Shown piece by piece: positions 57,453 to 64,000 of a stretch of 64,000 bases of DNA. Made by a program: the position numbers and the translations under genes. Origin of the DNA: Aureobasidium sp. EXF-3400. Its lineage: Eukaryota > Ascomycota > Dothideomycetes > Dothideales > Saccotheciaceae. How positions within the stretch are numbered: the first letter of the stretch is position 1; each line of letters opens with the position of its first letter. The stretch is from NCBI GenBank assembly GCA_024195585.1, contig SWBL01000171.1, forward strand, positions 1-64,000, given 5' to 3'. The notes beneath the pieces were generated by a model, which was not told where the DNA came from, made no database searches, and saw nothing but the letters and a program-made list of their open reading frames with translations.

Positions 57453-59196
57453 TCAAGCGTTCCACATCTTGAGCTCATCTTTCAAGGGTACAATGACCTG
57501 ATCTACCACGGTCTGCCTGAAGGATTTATTCTGCAGATCAACATTCGTGCTTGCGAAGCAGCCAATGCAAAAAGACACTGCCTTGTAAAAGCCTATGGGC
57601 ATTTCTTCCTTGTCTTGTTGCACCCAGCGTCTGACTGTTTGTAGATCTGAGAAGCTCTGACTTGGTCCAGAATCTGCTTGTAATCGCCTTGAATTGATGG
57701 GCTCGCGGAAAAAGATTTCGAGCAGCATGATTCCGAGGTTGAGGAATGAACAGTTGTCATCCGTGTCGTCATCCATTGTTATTGCTTGAGGGACAGTCTG
57801 TGGCTGAGGACAACTTGAGTACGTCTGTCGGATATAGGGTTTGTCGAAGTCGATGGAATTTGCCGTAGCCTCGTTGATGAATAGGACGTTTTTTGCACGC
57901 CATGAACCACATAACCAGGGCGTGGCTCGCAGCTGTAGGAATGATGATGCGACTGTGAGGCCGAGCAGATAAGCCTGTTTACTGCTGAACGGTCTGGCGC
58001 GTGTCAAGACCGAAGAGCCAGTCAGGACTTCCTCGAGGCTAGTAGAAGAGCCGTTTCGTTCTTGATGCCCAGCAATGATGGGCTGGGTTATTGGATACCC
58101 TCCAAGTAGCCTTTGCTGATGATCAAGGCAGAGAGTGCGGTGAGACTGGCCTTGTGGAAGTAACATAGTCTTGCAGAGACAATCGATTTCCGGCAATATC
58201 GAAGGGTCGAATGGAGATGATGTAGTGGTCGTGGCAAAGTTGACTTTGGCCGACGGTTTTTGTGTCGTTCGAGGGTCTCCCGTGAGAACGTAAACTTCCA
58301 AGCAATGCCAACGGTTGAGCAGCCTGCCGTCCAAGAAGGCGATTGAAAACAACACACGTTCTTCAGCATCCTGATCAGGCACACCGGATCTGAAGATACG
58401 AGACTCAAGCTGCAAATCTATGATGTGGTCTGTGTGGGCGGAACATGCCCACGCCCCTCCAAGGCATCGATGCAGCCGCTCAGCGCATTCGCGAATATGA
58501 TGAATGGGTGTCGTGAATGTCGTCTTTGGTGCAGCAGAGCGCAGACCCTCGAGCCGTCTGCTGCTCTCAGTGAACTGATACAGAGCACTGTTGTACCGAC
58601 CCAGCTCTTCAAGTAAAGGTTGTATATGACCACTCCGGAACCCGAACTTTAGCTTCTTCTTGAACTCGTAAACCTTAGAACGTGAGGTGCCTGGAGATGG
58701 ATTGTGCTTCGGTGGATGGGCGAGCAGCAGGTGTTCGAGCTGAGGACCGGTGATCTATGCGCACGTTTAGCCAGGTATGCGGAACGCGACTCGGCTGACT
58801 GACATTGCCCTGCCGCTGAATGTCTAGCAGAGAAGCTATTCTTGCCATGACGTCTTGCATCTGCTTCATGACGAGGAAGTAGGTGTTGTAGACAGTACCC
58901 AAGCGCTTCTTCAGTCTATCCTCAAGGGCGGCGTTCCTCCAGGGTGAGCCATAACCGTGAGCGATCATGTCACGTAGCTCGTCCTGAGGCACCACATCGA
59001 CGAGGAGTTCTTCGAGTGCGCTGTTATACAGACCATACTCGACCGTCAGCTTCGTTCGGTACCGCGCTAGCTCCTCACGATAGACAACCAGCTTCAGTAC
59101 TCGGACAGGTCGAAGGCCGTCCTCGTAGTGCTCGATCGCAGAGATGAAGAGCGGGATCACAGCAAGCACAAGACCAGCAATCTCGATACCAGACAT
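57453..59196 (-). CDS. DUF7580-type protein with hydrophobic N-terminal helix
   Basis: Two exons (59196-58804 and 58754-57453) with a 49-nt GTCAGT...CATAG intron encode 564 residues. It starts MSGIEIAGLVLAVIPLFISA, a hydrophobic helix, followed by a helical region (VYREELARYRTKLTVEYGL, YNTYFLVMKQMQDVMARIA). The C-terminal half matches the kinase-like fold region of fungal DUF7580 proteins: LPEIDCLCKTMLLPQGQ, KQAYLLGLTVASSFLQL, TPWLCGSW, LGIMLLEIFFREPINS and a final helix-rich end. No kinase HRD/DFG motifs are seen. The N-terminal hydrophobic helix is also typical of HeLo-like and NLR-associated fungal domains, which suggests membrane attachment or self-association. It is divergently arranged with the NLR-like ankyrin gene across 299 bp. 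Function unproven. Confidence 0.85.
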
Positions 59197-59495
59197 GACG
59201 GCTCACACGTTGAGTGCAGAGCTGTACATCCAACTGGATTGTGTGTCGAGTCGGCGATTGCTGGCGGTCGGGCAAGGCTGAGGATTAATTCGGCTAAAGC
59301 CTGCAGGATGCCTTTGTGGCTGGAGTCCAGCGGCACTGCAACTCGTCTGGTTGGTCAAAAGCGCTGACACATGATATTGCACGGGCGATCTCGAGTTTGC
59401 TGACTTCCAGATTGTGATTATGCCACCTTGCGACAGTTCGTCGCCTGCCAGATGGGCTTATACCAGCGCCATTCGATCAAGAACTTTGCGGCGGG
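59197..59495. promoter_or_regulatory. Shared divergent promoter region
   Basis: 299 bp between the start codons of the DUF7580-type gene (minus) and the NLR-like ankyrin gene (plus). It must hold both core promoters. I see no clear TATA box. The short spacing is compatible with co-regulation. Confidence 0.55.
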
Positions 59496-62400
59496 ATGCT
59501 TACCCTCCGAGCGGCAACCGAATCATGCATACACAGCTTCGCTATCGTCTGCCACGAGATCAAGCTGCATGCTCCTGCTGCTTGCGAGGAGATGCGTGAA
59601 GAATTTGGCAGGTTCAGAGTCTGGACAGGAAACCTCGGAGCTTTGGCCAAGGGTCATAGCGCCCTTGACTGGCGACTGCGCGATGCCGACGTGATGCGCT
59701 CCACCGTCCTGTACCTCCTCGAAGAATTGCTGAACACCCTTGAGCTTGGTATGTAAACACTGATCGTGATTCCATCGGTACTGGTGTCTCACCTCGATTC
59801 AGCATCTGTATTGGCCCGTAATGAAGCTCCTGAAGTCTTCCTGGGAGCTGAGACGCTCGACGACAATGATGTTCTTGATAATATCTCACTCCCCTCAGAT
59901 GATGAACTAGACACTATTAGCCAGCCTGGCGATGGCTTGTCTCATGTTTCACGAAGAGTTCAAGACTTGATCAAGGATCTGTACAAGTTGTCCTTCAGGA
60001 TTCGAAACTCAACCTCGAAGCCAGCCAGAGCAATCCACTACAAGGAAATCGACATGTCATCAGGCCTCGACATATTCGGTGACGGTTTCGCCGTGTTAGA
60101 TAGAGCTCATGTCTCTGAGTTATTCAGAAGTCTTCGGCGTGATCATCCATCCTTGACTGAAGATGATGATATCCTTGTGCGACGGTTCGCGAAGGCCAAT
60201 ACTGCTCGCCGAAGACAGTTCCGGTACTGGCAAAAGCACGCCCAAAAGCTCGCCATCACCGAAGTCCCAGAACCTGTCATTCCGATTGTCATTGCCTTGG
60301 AACACCGCAAAGAAAATGTAACGACACAAGCTCCGCCGAAGCCTGGCACCAATACACAAACGTCTCGGAGTCACCCAGGGAAGACAATACTCACAACGAC
60401 TGAAGCGACTTTCTTCGATCCAAAGTTGGATTTGACAACTCTCGAGACACAGTCCGTTATCTCTTCTGCGACAACAGCTCGTGACCTCGAGGGAAAACCT
60501 GCCGATCTGCCCCCCCCACCAGCTGCGGCTCTTGAGGGTCAAGATTTTGTTTGTCCATACTGCTTTGTACTCTGTCCATCCTCTCACGGCCACGGTCGTG
60601 CTTGGAGGTTAGTCATTAGCCCATCCGGATTGCGCACTGCTAACGCGTAAACAGAAAACATATACTTCAAGATCTTCAGCCATACTCATGCACATACACG
60701 AACTGCACTTCGGCTGATCGCTTGTTTGGATCACGTCGTAAATGGCTAGAGCACGAGGAATCTCAACACAGGAAAGTATGGATGTGTCGCTTTCATCCTA
60801 CTACTACATTCTCGAATCAGCACGATTTCGAGCAACATCTGCGCCAGGAAAACCACGGACACGTCACGGAATCGCAAATCAAGGACTTTGCCAGTATTGC
60901 GCAATCATTTGCCGAGGATGTGCGTCCAAAATGTCCCATATGCTTAGAACAAAGCACGAGTATTCCCTTGTTCCCTGCCCATCTTGCTCACCACTTGGAA
61001 CGGATCGCCACTTTCTCGATACCACGCGGGATCGAAGACGAAGATTCAACAAGTCTTGCAAGCTTCAAGGCAATCTCACGGAGCATGAGCGATCGCCTCT
61101 CCATCAACTCAGACTTGTCCATCTGCTCATCGCAAGATTCGGCGGCCAGTTCTCATCATGAACAAAGTCCACTCAAGGATGAGATTGTCCAGTGGTTCCT
61201 CGCTATCAGTGACTGCGACCTAAGGCCTCCAGCGCAACCTGCCAGCTCTCTCGACCCTGCTTTGCTTTATGGACTCCAGGAGAGTCCAGAGTACACGTCA
61301 TGGTACGATGGATCTTCACCAGGTCGACTGGTGTGCCGCGCTGATACCGATGCACGGAAGGTGAGTCATTATGTCCAGCGCTTGAATCCATGGGTTTACT
61401 GGAAATTGACAAACACCAGACAATGTTCTCACTTGCCGTATATCATAATCTCAAGTCCAGAGTCCGTCCTGAAGTTCCAGTCATCTGTGCCTTTCTACGC
61501 GACGAATATGAAACCTTGCCTACGCCTAGGGATATTCTTGCCAACCTCATATACCAACTTCTGACTCAAACACACGCCATCTCCGTCGAACTGCTAGACT
61601 TCCATCACTTATGGGAACCCTCTGCAACAGGGCCTTCTTTGACAGTCTTGAACGATGTTTTTTGCTCCCTCTTAGATTCGGTCCCCAGAGTGTACTTAGT
61701 TCTCGATGGACCGACTGAGGCTAACAGACTGCTAGCTCCATTAATTGGCATCATCTCGAACGCAGCGAATCTGAGTGTCCTATTTAGTTCTTCGCATCGA
61801 CCGTTCTGTTCCCGTTGCGAACGTAACGTCGTCACGCGCTGGCGGTGCAAAATATGCTCTAGTGGGCGATTCGAACTGTGTGCTGAGTGTAAAGACTTGG
61901 GCCGAGGATGTTTTAGTCCTTATCACCGCTTGCTCGAATCTGAAGAAGACCAGGTCATGATAGACGTCGATACGTTATGCTTGATTGACCATCGCAAACG
62001 CAGTTTTGGTCGAGCTATGAATTCAAGAATCGCGGAGATTCAAAGAGAAAATCTAAATGACGATCAGGGACAAACACCACTGATTGACGAAGCATTCGAG
62101 AGAATTATGAGCAACACCATCGGGAATAGCGGATACGAAGATCTCGCCATGGCGGCATTTGATGTCGTCCGACATGCGTTTTGGCCGCTCAAGGACCATC
62201 AATTCAAGACAGCCGTCCGTCACGTCCTTCGCTGCCGACGCCCACACCCAATAACATATCCCACGATCACCGATGTGATAGAGGCCACCGGTGGTCTGTT
62301 GATCGTGCAACAGGACCCCGTGATCACTTGGTTCCATCCCTCTTTAGCTGGGTATTTTGAGAGATCACACGCTCGCTGGTTTCCTTCGGGGCATGCTAGT

Positions 62401-64000
62401 ATGGCTTTGGCATGCCTTACCGTTCTTATGTCACAAGCAATCCCTACTGATGCGGGCGGCACCGGGAACTGGGCTACTGGGTCTTTGTTCGGCTATGCCG
62501 CTTGCACGTGGGGTCAACATCTTCGTGCCTGCTCGCCTAATCCGGTTTTGGAAGACATGGCTATGAAATACCTCGAGGATAATGAGAAGTTAAATCTGGG
62601 AATCTTGACCGCGTACACTCTGCAGCCAGAAGATATGGCATTTGGGTTTGATGCCGGTGAAGGTCTAGCGGCAGCACACGTTTGCTCCATCTTTGGTCTT
62701 ACGAACTTACTCCAACGCCTACCGACTGCGGAGCTTTACCGAGAGGCTTCGTCTACGGGTAGGATACCACTAGCTTATGCCTCCAGAATGGGTTATGTTG
62801 ACACAGTGGATTTCCTGCTCAATCCGCACGCTGCATCATCGTCAGAAAGTGCTGGCGCATTGAGGGTGAAAGCTGGAATGGCTTCTGCCTTGAGACTAGC
62901 ATCAATACATGGCCGTGACAAAGTGGTACAGCTGCTGCTTTTCAGAGGTGCAGATGTCAACGCTAAGGATAGTGCGGCGAAGGTCTCTGGAGAGACATCA
63001 TTGATCTCTGCTGCCAGAATGGGTCACACAGATATCGTCAGGTTACTCCTAGAACATGGCGCTGATGTCAATGCTAAGGACAGTGGCGACGACGGTCCTA
63101 GAGAGACACCACTCATCTCTGCTTCCAGACGGGGTCATGCTGATATTGTCAGACTGCTTCTAGAACATGGCGCCAACCCGAACTCGGAAAGCGCTGGGAG
63201 ATTGGTTGACCTCGGCGATGCTCATGGACGGACATCTCTTGCATATGCTTGCAGAATGGGTCATGTGGATACAGTAAAGCTGCTGCTAGATCACGGCGCC
63301 GATCCAGTTCTGGACTACGGTGCTCAGTTCAACGACACCCACGACGTTGGGTTTACCGTCCTTCATGAGGCTATCAAATCAAGACAACTGCCTGTAGTGG
63401 AAGCACTTCTACGCTCGCCTGTCGTGAAGCTCACACCGATCATATTGGGGGAAAGTGAGACTGTATCTTTTCTGATGTCATTACTCCAATTGGGATCACT
63501 GGACATTCTGACACTGGCACTCGCCCGAGATGATCTTGATGTTAACGAAAAGGACCATAATGGAAGGACCGCGGTCTGGTGGTTACTAAGTTCGTCTCGC
63601 GACAAGTACGACCCCGAATTTCAAGTAGATGCCATGCGGCTTATCGTTCAGCATCCGAAGTGCGACATCAACGCAGTCGACCTAGGAGGTCGGACATATG
63701 TTATGCGACTCCTCGATGTACGCATACTCAACGTCAAATTGCTGAGCCTACTATTGGAGAATGGAGCCGACGTGAACCATGTGGACGAGGACGGAGAAAC
63801 CGCAATTTTCCACGCCGTGACTATTCGATACAGTCTTGAGATCACCTCGTTACTGATACTGCATGGAGCCGATCTGACCATCAAGAATCGGTGGGGTCAA
63901 AGTCTGACACACCGACTCGTAGCTGACATGGAAGATTCACAAGACCTTCAATATCTCGATCTTCTCCTTGAACGCAAGCCTGAACTCATCGGCACTCAGG
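59496..64000 (+). CDS. NLR-like protein: C2H2 fingers, degenerate NTPase, ZZ finger, ankyrin repeats (3' end outside window)
   Basis: Exons 59496-59748, 59803-60607, 60655-61360 and 61420-64000 (still open at the end). The introns of 54, 47 and 59 nt keep frame, giving at least 1448 residues. The N-terminal domain (EEMREEFGRFRVWTGNLGA, LDWRLRDADVMRSTVLYLL) is typical of fungal NLR/ankyrin proteins. C2H2-type fingers follow at about 335-450 (CPYCFVLC, LEHEESQHRKVWMC, CPICLEQS). The NTPase is degenerate: at about residue 583 a RADTDARKT replaces the Walker A GxxGxGKT, and Walker B is YLVLDGPTE. A ZZ-like finger (CSRC, WRCKIC, FELCAEC) lies at about 718-757, then a winged-helix-like region (DVIEATGGLLIV, WFHPSLAGYF). 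Ankyrin repeats follow from about residue 1035 (GHTDIVRLLLEHGADVN, GHADIVRLLLEHGANPN, GHVDTVKLLLDHGADP). Likely a recognition or scaffolding protein. ATPase activity is doubtful. Confidence 0.85.

Noticed and set aside
57230..57472. Ankyrin/NLR remnant on the plus strand
   Set aside because: Only one phrase (GRKPLDVYEYN) resembles an ankyrin-type protein. The frame is 80 codons and overlaps the 3' end of the DUF7580 gene.
1..64000. tRNA genes, rRNA or CRISPR arrays
   Set aside because: I saw no sequence with paired A and B boxes in tRNA spacing, no rRNA-like stretch and no regularly spaced repeats. CRISPR is not expected in a fungus.

Overview
The window is nuclear DNA of a filamentous ascomycete (Pezizomycotina, most likely Dothideomycetes). 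The evidence is short GT-AG introns of about 46-60 nt with CTRAY-like branch points, a fungal eukaryotic-type nitrate reductase, a DHA1 multidrug transporter, a hybrid histidine kinase with a fungal GAF region, PAN-like secreted proteins and fungal NLR-type ankyrin genes. The class-level placement is inference.

Layout. 0-2.9 kb holds two ordinary genes: ribosomal protein uS8 (RPS22) and a histidine-phosphatase (phosphoglycerate mutase family) protein. From about 3.3 to 30.7 kb there is a gene-poor island of coding-like but broken sequence. Frames of 60-300 codons are cut by single stops, mostly TAG or TAA, and by frameshifts. Recognisable remains are F-box/2EXR-like starts with LPxEI motifs, leucine-rich-repeat-like pieces, a Zn(II)2Cys6 cluster and two separate SNF2 helicase fragments. 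A few splice sites still look good. This is best read as a graveyard of duplicated genes with RIP-like decay, although a few pieces could still be live genes.

30.9-52.7 kb is a normal gene region: a secreted PAN-like/adhesin-like protein (minus strand), an 82-residue protein made of two related repeats, a small secreted protein, nitrate reductase (niaD) with a NirA-type site and GATA sites in its promoter, a secreted GMC oxidoreductase, a cyclase-family hydrolase, a small membrane protein, an MFS drug exporter and a GAF/HisKA/HATPase/REC hybrid kinase. Nitrate reductase stands here without nitrite reductase or a nitrate transporter.

53.5-56.7 kb is decayed again: an aminoglycoside-phosphotransferase-like fragment, a frameshifted fungal protein, and a truncated paralogue of the 31-33 kb PAN-like gene carrying a different C-terminus. 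57.4-64 kb carries a divergent pair sharing a 299-bp promoter: a DUF7580-type protein with a hydrophobic N-terminal helix (minus), and a large NLR-like gene with C2H2 fingers, a degenerate NTPase, a ZZ finger and ankyrin repeats that runs off the window (plus). The pair is the best candidate for a two-component immunity or cell-death-like system, by analogy with adjacent NLR/effector genes of other fungi.
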